A DNA stretch of 64,000 nucleotides, taken from positions 4,834,001-4,898,000 of the forward strand of contig NZ_CP015318.1 in the NCBI RefSeq assembly GCF_001686985.1, given 5' to 3'. The translations under genes and the position numbers were made by a program. The number at the start of each line of letters is the position of its first letter. Position 1 is the first letter of the stretch. Positions 56,834 to 64,000 of the stretch are shown here, in pieces. The DNA comes from Mesorhizobium amorphae CCNWGS0123 (GTDB lineage Bacteria > Pseudomonadota > Alphaproteobacteria > Rhizobiales > Rhizobiaceae). The notes beneath the pieces were generated by a model, which searched no databases, was not told the DNA's origin, and saw only the letters and a list, made by a program, of their open reading frames with translations.

Positions 56834-58012
56834 ATGCGGATGCGTTCCAAAGCCCTCGCGGCGCTCATCCTGTTCGCCACGGCGTTGCCGGCGGCAGCGC
56901 AGGAATGCGGCGGCGATTTCGAGGTATGGAAGCAGGGCGTGGCGACCGAAGCCAAGGCGGCCGGCGTCGGCACTCACGGCCTTGATGCGCTGGAATCTGC
57001 CGGCATCGACGACAAGGTGCTGGCGCGCGATCGTGCCCAGGGTGTGTTTTCCCAGACCTTCATCCAGTTTTCGAACCGCATGATCTCGGCCTATCGGCTG
57101 AAGCAAGGCGACGCCAACCTCAAGAAATACGCCGACGTGTTTGCCCGCGCCGACCAGCAGTTCGGCGTCCAGGCACCGGTCATCGCCGCCTTCTGGGCGC
57201 TGGAGACCGATTTCGGCGCAGTACAGGGCGACTTCCACACGCTGAGCGCGCTGGTCACGCTCGCGCATGATTGCCGCCGGCCGGAGCTTTTCCGGCCCCA
57301 GCTGGTGCCGTTGCTGACGCTGATCGACCGCGGGGTCGTGCCGGCCGACGTCACCGGCGCCTGGGCCGGCGAGATCGGCCAGACGCAGATCCTGCCTTCC
57401 GACTATCTCACGCGTGGCGTCGATGGCGACGGCGACGGCATCGTCGACCTGCGCGGCAGCGTGCCGGACGTGATCATGACCACGGCCAACAAGATCCTGT
57501 CGCGCGGCTGGAAACGCGACCAGCCCTGGATCGAGGAAGTGCGCGTGCCCGACGACATGCCGTGGGACCAGACCGGCCGCACCAACAAGCTGCCGCTATC
57601 GCAATGGGCTCAGTGGGGCGTCACCAACCCGAACGGCACACCGCTAATCGACAACGGCCTGAAGGCAGGGCTGGCCCTGCCTATGGGCCGCAAGGGGCCG
57701 GCCTTCCTCGCCTACGACAATTTCGACGTCTATCTCGAATGGAACCAGTCCTTCACCTATGCGCTGACCGCCGCAAACCTCGCGGCACGGCTGGCCGGGG
57801 CAAAGCAATTCGACCCGCGCACCCCTGAATCCGGTCTCAGCGGCGACCAGATGAAGGCGCTGCAGACCAAGCTCGAGGCCAGAGGCTATGACGTCGGCAC
57901 GGTCGACGGCATCCTGGGCACGAACACCCGCGAAGCCATCCGCAAGGAACAGATGCGCCTCGGGCTTCCGGTCGACGGCTGGCCGACGCCGGATCTGCTG
58001 GCGAGGCTGTAG
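56834..58012 (+). CDS. lytic murein transglycosylase, MltB family (GH103)
   Basis: The 392-residue exported protein has a signal peptide cut near AAAQ (21-23). The MltB catalytic domain carries Glu124 in FWALETDFGAVQG and the GEIGQTQILPSDYLTRGVDGDGDG segment. A C-terminal PG_binding_1 domain (about 333-390) follows. It cleaves peptidoglycan with anhydro-product formation in the periplasm. GGAAGGAAGC lies upstream of the ATG. Second wall hydrolase in a row after GH25. Confidence 0.93.
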   Translation: MRMRSKALAALILFATALPAAAQECGGDFEVWKQGVATEAKAAGVGTHGLDALESAGIDDKVLARDRAQGVFSQTFIQFSNRMISAYRLKQGDANLKKYADVFARADQQFGVQAPVIAAFWALETDFGAVQGDFHTLSALVTLAHDCRRPELFRPQLVPLLTLIDRGVVPADVTGAWAGEIGQTQILPSDYLTRGVDGDGDGIVDLRGSVPDVIMTTANKILSRGWKRDQPWIEEVRVPDDMPWDQTGRTNKLPLSQWAQWGVTNPNGTPLIDNGLKAGLALPMGRKGPAFLAYDNFDVYLEWNQSFTYALTAANLAARLAGAKQFDPRTPESGLSGDQMKALQTKLEARGYDVGTVDGILGTNTREAIRKEQMRLGLPVDGWPTPDLLARL

Positions 58013-58043
58013 AAATTGGCGCGACGCATTGTAGGATCAGTGC

Positions 58044-58427
58044 ATGAGCCACTACGATCCAAGGAACACCTACACGCCAAGCCTCACCCCGCCACAGCCG
58101 TGGGCTGGCATCGAGGCTTTCTACGTCTCGTTGACCAAAGATGCGTTCGACCAGCAACCCATGGTCGAACTCATTCGGCATATCCGGTCCGCCTACGCAG
58201 AAAACAGATTCCACGCATTCACCTCGATGCACACGCTGGTCGTCAGCGTCAACAATCCGATCGAATTCAATCGCGATAACCTGCGAATTGACTACCACTT
58301 CAGCGATGCAAATTGGGAATTCAACTACCTGTCAAACCCCTTCAAGCCGGCTGAATTCATCCGGCGCTATTCGGCGTCGCTCGGGATCGAGAAATTCGAC
58401 AATTTTGTAAAGATGATCGGCTGGTAA
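58044..58427 (+). CDS. hypothetical protein, 127 residues
   Basis: A soluble aromatic-rich protein (PWAGIEAFYVSLTKDAF, RIDYHFSDANWEFNYLSN, KFDNFVKMIGW) without signal peptide or membrane segment. I do not recognise the family. Codon use is visibly more AT-rich than in neighbours (AAT, AAA, GAA and TTC-poor stretches), suggesting recent acquisition. It is 31 nt after mltB and convergent with the decarboxylase. Confidence 0.6.
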   Translation: MSHYDPRNTYTPSLTPPQPWAGIEAFYVSLTKDAFDQQPMVELIRHIRSAYAENRFHAFTSMHTLVVSVNNPIEFNRDNLRIDYHFSDANWEFNYLSNPFKPAEFIRRYSASLGIEKFDNFVKMIGW

Positions 58428-58442
58428 CAACTCTAGTTGCGA

Positions 58443-59663
58443 CTAATCCGCCATCGTCTCCAGGCTGGCAAACCCTTCCGGCGCATCGCCTTCGTCGAAC
58501 GGCGTCGTCACCTCGACGAAGGTGTCGGGGTAGAAGCCGTTGAAGCGGGTCCTCAGCGACAGCGAATAGGCGCCGATATGGCCGATCTCGATCCAGTCGC
58601 CGGTGTCGACCGTTTCCGGCAGCCAGAACGGTCTGGACAGGATGTCCACGGAATCGCAGGTCGCGCCGCACACCTTGAACGGCACGATGTTCTTTTCCTC
58701 GCCATTGCGCGAGCGGATCGCCGGGTCGGGAATGAAGCGCGCCGGCAGCGTGATCTTGCCGGTCCATGAATCCGACAGCGACGCCCAGATGCCGTCGTTG
58801 ATGTAGAGCCGCTTGCCCTTGCGCAGCAGCACACGCACGATCAGCGACAGGCAGCGCGCCACGATCACCCGGCCGGGCTCCGCCACCAGCGGGATCTGGT
58901 CGAACTGATACTCCTTCAGGTCGCCCGACAGCCGCGACATGATTTGGCCGAGCGACGGCATCTCGATCTGTTTGCGGTTGGGATCGTGGCCGTATTCGGC
59001 CGGAAAACCGCCGCCGACATCGAGCCCGGCAATGTCGAAAGAGACGCGGTTGCGCACCCAGTCGGCCGAGGCCAGCGCCCGCTCGTAGGTGTCGGGGTCC
59101 TCGATCTGGCTGCCGACATGGAAGCAGAGGCCGACCTTGTAGCCGGTGCGGTTGAGCCGTTCGGCAAGTTCCACCGCATAGGCTGGCCCGGCACCGAATT
59201 TCTTCGACAGTTCGTAAGCCGCCGACCCCTTCGTCTGCATGCGCACGAACACAGTGATGGCGCCAGGGTCGATGTCGAGTGCCCGCACCACTCGTGTCAG
59301 CTTGGTGATCTCGTCTTCATGATCGAGCGAGATGACGCGGATGCCGTATTTCTCCAGCGCCAGCTTGATGTCCGACTGCGCCTTGATCGGATGCATATAG
59401 AGCATCTCGGCATCGGGCGAGACGGCGCGTACGGCGGCGAACTCGCCGGGCGAAGCGACATCGAAGGCGGTGACGCCGGCTTCGACCAGCGCCTTCAGCA
59501 CGATCTGCTCGCCATTGGTCTTGACCGCATAGGCGGTCTTGCCGGGGAACATGCCCATGAACTGTCGGGCGTCGGTCTTCAAAACCTCCGGCCGGAAGCA
59601 ATAGATCGGATCGTCCGGGCGAAGCGCCAGCGCTGCCTCGCGGGCATTTTCGAATCGCTGCAT
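58443..59663 (-). CDS. type III PLP decarboxylase (ornithine/lysine decarboxylase-like)
   Basis: This 406-residue alanine-racemase-fold decarboxylase makes a polyamine (putrescine or cadaverine). YAVKTNG holds the PLP lysine K48; CFHVGSQ, LDVGGGFPAEY, AEPGRVIV and the catalytic Cys336 in GATCDSVDIL follow, as in eukaryote-type ODC. Rhizobial members can use ornithine, lysine or both, so specificity is open. AGGGGATT precedes the ATG. Confidence 0.9.
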   Translation of the reverse strand: MQRFENAREAALALRPDDPIYCFRPEVLKTDARQFMGMFPGKTAYAVKTNGEQIVLKALVEAGVTAFDVASPGEFAAVRAVSPDAEMLYMHPIKAQSDIKLALEKYGIRVISLDHEDEITKLTRVVRALDIDPGAITVFVRMQTKGSAAYELSKKFGAGPAYAVELAERLNRTGYKVGLCFHVGSQIEDPDTYERALASADWVRNRVSFDIAGLDVGGGFPAEYGHDPNRKQIEMPSLGQIMSRLSGDLKEYQFDQIPLVAEPGRVIVARCLSLIVRVLLRKGKRLYINDGIWASLSDSWTGKITLPARFIPDPAIRSRNGEEKNIVPFKVCGATCDSVDILSRPFWLPETVDTGDWIEIGHIGAYSLSLRTRFNGFYPDTFVEVTTPFDEGDAPEGFASLETMAD

Positions 59664-59828
59664 GGACGAATCCCCTGAACCTTGGCTGCGCACAATTAAT
59701 CCAAGCTAGCGGCTAAAGAAAACAATTCTGTGTCTCGCACCTCTGGCGGCACGGCGCTACCGGGATTCCGACCGATACTACGCCATCGATAGGGTTTCGG
59801 GTGGCCCTTGCCGCGGGAGCGGATATGG

Positions 59829-59879
59829 CTTGATCACATGCCCGACTTGATCACATGCCCGACCTGATCACATGCGCGA
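59829..59879. repeat. three tandem 17-bp repeats
   Basis: CTTGATCACATGCCCGA occurs twice perfectly (59829-59845, 59846-59862) and once with two changes (59863-59879). Each copy contains a TGATCA palindrome. The array lies 36 nt upstream of the EamA transporter ATG, so it could be operator-like or an unstable repeat. Confidence 0.7.
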
Positions 59880-59914
59880 CAGGCTTGGCATTCGGCATAC
59901 TGGAGGACATTCAC

Positions 59915-60832
59915 ATGGCGACAACTGCGACTGCCACGGCGCGCGGACCGATGGTGCTCAAGGACTGGGGGCAGCTTCTGCTGCTCGGCGCCATCTGGGG
60001 CGGCTCGTTCTTCTTTGCCCGCATCGCCGTGTCGGAATTGGCCCCACTGGTGCTGGTGCTGTTTCGCGTCGCCATTGCGGCTGCAGCACTCCAGCTTTAT
60101 CTCGGCTGGCGCGGCCCCTCTTTCCGCCTCGCCTTCCCGCACGCCGGCCTCTTCTTCCTGCTGGCGCTTGCCAACAATGTCGTTCCCTTCTCGCTGATCT
60201 TCGCCGGCCAGACCGAGCTTGGCGCCGGCCTCGCCTCGGTCCTCAACTCGACGACGCCGTTCTGGACGCTGATCCTCGCCAACGCGCTGACATCAGACGA
60301 AAAGCTGTCCTGGAACAAGCTTGCAGGCATTGCGCTCGGCATCGCCGGCACGGCGGTGATGATCGGTCCGGGCCTGCTTGCCGGGCTCGGCGGTCCGGTC
60401 TGGGCGAAGTTCGCGCTGATCGGCGCCTCGTTGTCCTATGCCGTCGCGCTGATGATCGCCCGCCGCTTCAAGGGCGTGCCCTCGCCGATCGTCGCCACGG
60501 GGCAATTGACGGCCTCGACCGTCATCATGATTCCGGTCGTGCTCATCGCCTATGGTCCCGCCGGCCTGTTCTCCGCTTCGCCGCCGGTCTGGGCGGCAGT
60601 GCTGGCGCTGGCGCTGCTTTCCACCGCCTTCGCCTACATCCTCTATTTCAACCTCGTCGCCTCGGCCGGCGCCACCAACGCCTCGCTGGTCACCCTCATC
60701 GTACCGGTCAGCGCCTTGCTGCTAGGCTTCCTGTTCCTCGGCGAGCGGCTCGAACTGTTCGAAATGGGCGGCATGACGCTGATCGCCTTCGGGCTGGTGA
60801 CGATAGATGGACGCCTGTTCGGCAGACGGTAG
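59915..60832 (+). CDS. EamA/DMT family transporter
   Basis: The 305-residue membrane protein has about ten helices in two EamA repeats (LLLLGAIWGGSFFFARIAVSEL; second half ATGQLTASTVIMIPVVLI). It is a drug/metabolite exporter of unknown substrate. TGGAGG eight nt before the ATG at 59915 fixes the start; an upstream in-frame ATG lies within the 17-bp repeats and is not credible. Confidence 0.9.
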   Translation: MATTATATARGPMVLKDWGQLLLLGAIWGGSFFFARIAVSELAPLVLVLFRVAIAAAALQLYLGWRGPSFRLAFPHAGLFFLLALANNVVPFSLIFAGQTELGAGLASVLNSTTPFWTLILANALTSDEKLSWNKLAGIALGIAGTAVMIGPGLLAGLGGPVWAKFALIGASLSYAVALMIARRFKGVPSPIVATGQLTASTVIMIPVVLIAYGPAGLFSASPPVWAAVLALALLSTAFAYILYFNLVASAGATNASLVTLIVPVSALLLGFLFLGERLELFEMGGMTLIAFGLVTIDGRLFGRR

Positions 60833-60977
60833 CGCTGTCATGCCCGCTTTCCGCCACGGGCTCGCCACAATTTATTCACAACCCTTGAGCCGGCTTTTGC
60901 CGAAGAGTTTCAATGCCTAACGGCGAAAGCCAGGTCGCAAAACCCACAATCATGTCGCAATGCAGCACGTTTTCCGC

Positions 60978-61005
60978 TTGCCTGTGGCACAAATGACCCT
61001 AGACT
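60978..61005 (+). promoter_or_regulatory. candidate promoter of the 28-residue peptide gene
   Basis: TTGCCT (60978-60983), 16-nt spacer, TAGACT (61000-61005). The leader to the AAGAGGAGG site would be short. The elements are imperfect; the case rests on fit with the gene below. Confidence 0.4.
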
Positions 61006-61037
61006 CTCGCCATAGCTCTTTAAGAGGAGGCTATGAC

Positions 61038-61124
61038 ATGGGACTGACGAGGCCAATCAACGCATTGATGATTTGTGCAGCGTTCGCATTCATCGGCGCC
61101 CTTATCATAGGTGTTCTTCCGTAA
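61038..61124 (+). CDS. 28-residue single-span membrane peptide
   Basis: A short gene encodes MGLTRPINALMICAAFAFIG then ALIIGVLP: a basic/polar start and one hydrophobic helix covering most of the peptide. AGAGGAGG lies 7 nt before the ATG, a stronger site than most genes here. A perfect 11-bp terminator follows at 61170. It resembles small membrane proteins that regulate larger membrane complexes; no function can be assigned. Convergent with metF. Confidence 0.65.
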   Translation: MGLTRPINALMICAAFAFIGALIIGVLP

Positions 61125-61169
61125 CCGCCAGAGCGGAAGAAAACAGCAGCTGATAGTCAACCATTTTCG

Positions 61170-61195
61170 AGAGGCCGGGTTTTTACCCGGCCTCT
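61170..61195. terminator. intrinsic terminator between the small peptide gene and metF
   Basis: AGAGGCCGGGT (61170-61180), TTTT loop, ACCCGGCCTCT (61185-61195): a perfect 11-bp stem. TGCATTT follows on the plus strand and CGAAAATGG on the minus. It serves two convergent transcripts. Confidence 0.75.
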
Positions 61196-61218
61196 TGCAT
61201 TTCACGTAGCGACAAAAT

Positions 61219-62136
61219 TCAGGCTGCGGCCGATCCCGCAGCTTCCGCCTCATGCGAGCGGATGCCGATCATGTGGCATATGGCAAACACCAGATCGGCC
61301 CGGTTCATGGTGTAGAAGTGGAAATCGCTGACGCCGCGTTCGACCAGGTCGAGCACCTGCTCGGCCGCCACGGCGGACGCCACCAGCGCATGCGTCTGCG
61401 GGTCGTTCTGCAGCCCGTCGAAGCGCTCGGCCAGCCATGCCGGCACCAGCGCGCCGCAACGCGCCGAGAAATTGGCGACCTGGGTGAAATTGTGCACCGG
61501 CAGAATGCCCGGCACGATCGGGATGTAGATGCCGGCCCGCCGCGCCCGCTCGACATAGCGCTCGTAGAGATCATTGTCGAAGAAGAACTGGGTGATCGCC
61601 CGCGTCGCGCCATTGTCTGCCTTGCGCTTCAGCATGTCGAAATCGGTGGCGAAGTCCGGGCTTTCCGGATGCTTTTCCGGATAGGCGGAGACCGAAATGT
61701 CGAAATCGCCGGCGCCCTTCAGCGCCCCGACCAGTTCGGCGCCATTGGCGTAGCCGTCGGGATGCGGCCTGTAGGCGGTGCCGACGCCTGCCGCCGGATC
61801 GCCGCGCAAGGCGACGAAGCGGGTGACGCCCATATCGGCGAATTCCCTGACAACGGCATCGACCTGATCGCGGGCCGCATCGACGCAGGTCATGTGCGCC
61901 GCCGGCGTCAGCGTCGTTTCGTTGAGGATGCGCTTGACCGTGCGCGCGGTGCGCTCACGGGTCGAGCCGCCGGCTCCGTAGGTCACCGAGACGAACTTCG
62001 GCTTGAGCGGTTCCAGCCGGGTGACGGTGTCCCACAGCCTGGCCTCCATCTCGTCGGTCTTCGGTGGGAAGAACTCGAACGAAACCCTGACCTTGTCGCC
62101 AATATCGGGACGGCGGGAAAAGCGGAACTGGTTCAT
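61219..62136 (-). CDS. metF: methylenetetrahydrofolate reductase
   Basis: This 305-residue FAD enzyme reduces methylene-THF to methyl-THF for methionine synthesis. Family motifs: VSFEFFPPKTDEMEARLW, VSVTYGAGGSTRERT, HMTCVDAARDQVD and ITQFFFDNDLYERYVERA. Start MNQFRFSRR at 62136 shares one base with the upstream regulator stop (TGATG), so regulator and metF are one transcript. Confidence 0.95.
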   Translation of the reverse strand: MNQFRFSRRPDIGDKVRVSFEFFPPKTDEMEARLWDTVTRLEPLKPKFVSVTYGAGGSTRERTARTVKRILNETTLTPAAHMTCVDAARDQVDAVVREFADMGVTRFVALRGDPAAGVGTAYRPHPDGYANGAELVGALKGAGDFDISVSAYPEKHPESPDFATDFDMLKRKADNGATRAITQFFFDNDLYERYVERARRAGIYIPIVPGILPVHNFTQVANFSARCGALVPAWLAERFDGLQNDPQTHALVASAVAAEQVLDLVERGVSDFHFYTMNRADLVFAICHMIGIRSHEAEAAGSAAA

Positions 62137-63158
62137 CAGGCTATTTCCCCCATCGGGTACGCTTGGGTGGGTTGGCTGTCGTTGGACGGATCGGCGATCA
62201 GCATGCGGCGGTCGCGGCCGAGCCACAGCTTGACCGTGAGCCTGGCCTCGTTGGCGCCGCGCGGCTCGAACTCCTGGCTGTCCTCGAGCGCGAGCCCTGC
62301 CTCGGCGAACCACTCGGCGATCTGCCGGTCGGAAAAGCCGAGCCGGACATGCGCATGCCGGTCGCGCAGGAATTCCAGCGTGTGCGGCGCGAAATCGACA
62401 ATCACCAGCCTCCCCGCCGGACGCAACAGCCTTGCCGCCTCGCGGATGGCGCGGGCCGGATCGTCGAGATAGTGCAGCACCTGATGGATGGTGACGAGGT
62501 CGAAGGCGTCGCGCTCGACCGGCGGCGCGAAGATATCGCCCTGCCGCACCTGCGCATTCGAAACGCCGGCCTTGTCGAGATTGGCGCGCGCCACGGTCAG
62601 CATCTCGCGCGACATGTCGATGCCGACGCCGCGCCGGTAAAGCGGCGAAAAGATTTCAAGCAGCCGCCCGGTGCCGGTACCAAGGTCGAGCATCGATTGG
62701 AAAGGCCGCTTGCCGACAAGCTTCAGCAGCGCCGCTTCCACGGCGCGATCCGGCACATGCAGCGAACGGATATGATCCCAGCTCGCGGCGTTTTCGGAGA
62801 AGTACTCGGCGGCGCGGTCCTGGCGCTTGCGTTTGACCGACGCCAGCCGCTCGAGGTCGCGCTCTACCTGCGGATCGGCGCCGCGGATACCTGAGATCAG
62901 CCTGATCACGAAATCACGGGCCGATTCCGTATCCGAGAGCCGGAAGAAGGCCCAGGAGCCCTCCTGGTAACGGCCGATCAGCCCGGCCTCCAAAAGCAGC
63001 TTGAGGTGGCGCGACACGCGCGGCTGCGACTGGCCGAGGATTTCGGTAAGATCGGAAACGGTAAGGTCGCCACGCGACAAGAGTGCCAGAATGCGGAGCC
63101 GGCTCGATTCGGCCGCCGCCTTCAGAGTATCCACCATTGTGTCGAGCGAGACATGCAT
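62136..63158 (-). CDS. ArsR-type HTH fused to a SAM-dependent methyltransferase-like domain
   Basis: This 340-residue fusion has an N-terminal winged helix (about 1-85; LTVSDLTEILGQSQPRVSRHLKLLLEAGLI) and a class I methyltransferase fold (about 115-325) with SAM motif DLGTGTG at 158-164. Coupled to metF, it plausibly senses SAM or SAH and represses the methionine cycle. A perfect 16-bp palindrome lies 25 nt upstream. Whether the second domain still catalyses is unknown. Confidence 0.88.
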   Translation of the reverse strand: MHVSLDTMVDTLKAAAESSRLRILALLSRGDLTVSDLTEILGQSQPRVSRHLKLLLEAGLIGRYQEGSWAFFRLSDTESARDFVIRLISGIRGADPQVERDLERLASVKRKRQDRAAEYFSENAASWDHIRSLHVPDRAVEAALLKLVGKRPFQSMLDLGTGTGRLLEIFSPLYRRGVGIDMSREMLTVARANLDKAGVSNAQVRQGDIFAPPVERDAFDLVTIHQVLHYLDDPARAIREAARLLRPAGRLVIVDFAPHTLEFLRDRHAHVRLGFSDRQIAEWFAEAGLALEDSQEFEPRGANEARLTVKLWLGRDRRMLIADPSNDSQPTQAYPMGEIA

Positions 63159-63182
63159 GAGCGCTTCTCTTTTGAAAAAGAT

Positions 63183-63198
63183 ATAAACATATGTTTAT
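63183..63198. promoter_or_regulatory. 16-bp perfect palindrome, likely operator of the ArsR-MTase gene
   Basis: ATAAACATATGTTTAT is fully self-complementary and lies 25 nt before the regulator ATG, in an AT-rich patch. ArsR-family repressors bind such AT-rich palindromes over promoters. It would also affect the divergent trmO-like gene. Confidence 0.65.
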
Positions 63199-63253
63199 GT
63201 CGAATTTGACAACCATGCAAGACCCATGTCGCTTCCGGACAAGAAAATGACGC

Positions 63254-63811
63254 ATGCATGATCCACAGGCGGAAAGCGGTTTTCGGATGAACGAGGCGAA
63301 AACCATGTTCGAAACGCGCGCCGGCGAAAGGCTTCTGGAAACTGATCCGGCCGATATGCCGCCGGATGGCCACGTCGTCTTCATCGGCCGCATCGTTTCG
63401 CCATGGACGAGCCGGGAGACCTGCCCCAAGAACATGAGGGCCGCGCGGGAGGCAGGCGGCGGTGCCACGCTGCTGGTCGACCCGCCCTATCGCGACGGCT
63501 TGGCCGGCCTGGAACGCGCCAGCCACGTCATCATCCTGTCCTGGTTCCATCATGCGCCGCGGAATCTGATTGTTCAGAAACCCCGCCATGCGGCTGAACC
63601 GAAAGGCGTTTTCTCGCTGCGCTCGCCTGCTCGGCCGAACCCGGTCGGGTTGCATGTTGCGAAGCTCGTCGGGCTCGACATCGGCAGCGGCCGCATCGAG
63701 CTCGACGCCATCGACGTGCTCGACGGCACGCCGGTCATCGACCTGAAACCCTATTTCGCCTCCACCGACGCCTTTGCCGATGCGACCATTGCCGGGCGGG
63801 ACGAACCATGA
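63254..63811 (+). CDS. trmO: tRNA m6t6A37 methyltransferase TrmO (TsaA) homologue
   Basis: Up to 185 residues of the UPF0066 family, which methylates t6A37 in tRNA-Thr using SAM. Motifs: IGRIVSPWTSRETCPKNM near the start of the domain, ASHVIILSWFHHA and FSLRSPARPNPVGLHVAKLVG. Internal ATGs at 63287 and 63305 are possible starts; GAGG eight nt before 63305 favours the last, giving 168 residues. The stop overlaps the next gene by 4 nt. Confidence 0.88.
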   Translation: MHDPQAESGFRMNEAKTMFETRAGERLLETDPADMPPDGHVVFIGRIVSPWTSRETCPKNMRAAREAGGGATLLVDPPYRDGLAGLERASHVIILSWFHHAPRNLIVQKPRHAAEPKGVFSLRSPARPNPVGLHVAKLVGLDIGSGRIELDAIDVLDGTPVIDLKPYFASTDAFADATIAGRDEP

Positions 63812-64000
63812 AAGCGCCGACCAACCGCCGTCGCGCCATCGCCAAGGCGCTGACCACGCTTTTGCCACTGGCGCCCTATGCCGATATCGAAAAAATCCGT
63901 GCCGACGCCGGCAGGGCGCACTTGCACAATCTGCCGCCGTCGATCTCCGTCTGGCTGGCGACCATCGCCCATATCCGTCACGTCCACACCGATTACGAAA
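63808..64000 (+). CDS. DUF2293 domain protein, cut by window end
   Basis: The first 64 residues are visible: a basic start, then AIAKALTTLLPLAPYADIEKIRADAG and LPPSISVWLATIAHIRHVHTDYE, which matches the start of the DUF2293 family. Function unknown. The ATG overlaps the trmO stop, so the two are coupled. Confidence 0.75.
   Translation, partial: MKAPTNRRRAIAKALTTLLPLAPYADIEKIRADAGRAHLHNLPPSISVWLATIAHIRHVHTDYE

Noticed and set aside
59829..59879. FNR/FixK-type box in the 17-bp repeats
   Set aside because: TTGAT is present but the required ATCAA partner at 4-nt spacing is not.

Overview
The window is a high-GC chromosomal segment from an alphaproteobacterium of the order Hyphomicrobiales, most likely Mesorhizobium or a close relative. 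The evidence is the order of the division and cell-wall (dcw) genes, an FtsZ with a long Q/P-rich tail, a BtaA/BtaB betaine-lipid pair, GTG and TTG starts, GANTC sites and rhizobial-type intergenic palindromes. I see no phage, transposase, integrase, tRNA or CRISPR array. The sequence looks like stable chromosome with a few small accessory pieces.

Layout. 0-3.2 kb: a sugar catabolic pair (TIM-barrel isomerase, Gfo/Idh oxidoreductase) divergent from a LacI-type regulator, with a palindromic operator between them. 3.2-16.8 kb: unlinked housekeeping genes, namely a phytase-like esterase, an L,D-transpeptidase, MATE and MFS transporters, an SDR, a small iron-permease-family protein, a hexapeptide acetyltransferase, CreA, SCO, PrmA, aminopeptidase P and AzlCD. 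16.9-42.8 kb: a nearly unbroken minus-strand run read as mraZ-rsmH-ftsL-ftsI-murE-murF-mraY-murD-ftsW-murG-murC-murB-ddl-ftsQ-ftsA-ftsZ-lpxC-bamD-recN-ligA-DUF2461. Most junctions overlap by 1-4 nt or are a few nt apart. The exceptions are a 310-nt gap between murB and ddl and a 281-nt gap between ftsZ and lpxC. 43.2-48.3 kb: a trans-sulfuration PLP enzyme, a ParDE-like toxin-antitoxin pair, the RNase P RNA gene, a lytic transglycosylase, an amidase, a TerB/J-domain protein and a small lipoprotein. 48.5-58.4 kb: a fused 5-oxoprolinase/hydantoinase, the btaAB betaine-lipid operon behind a Pho box, a serine hydrolase, a GH25 muramidase and an MltB transglycosylase. 58.4-64 kb: an ornithine/lysine-type decarboxylase, an EamA exporter, a 28-residue membrane peptide gene, metF with an ArsR-methyltransferase fusion regulator, TrmO and a DUF2293 gene cut by the window end.

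How it works together. The dcw block makes lipid-linked peptidoglycan precursor and the divisome, then adds lipid A synthesis (LpxC) and outer-membrane assembly (BamD). Several peptidoglycan hydrolases lie at 45-58 kb. Regulation can be read at several points: four 10-bp-periodic TGGG boxes lie over a promoter-like sequence ahead of mraZ, six GANTC sites fill the murB-ddl gap, a Pho box precedes btaA, and AT-rich palindromes precede metF's regulator and the sugar locus.

I found no clearly new multi-gene system. The least described items are the 28-residue peptide gene, the GANTC cluster, the AT-rich patch inside ddl and the duplicated 3' end of the GH25 gene.
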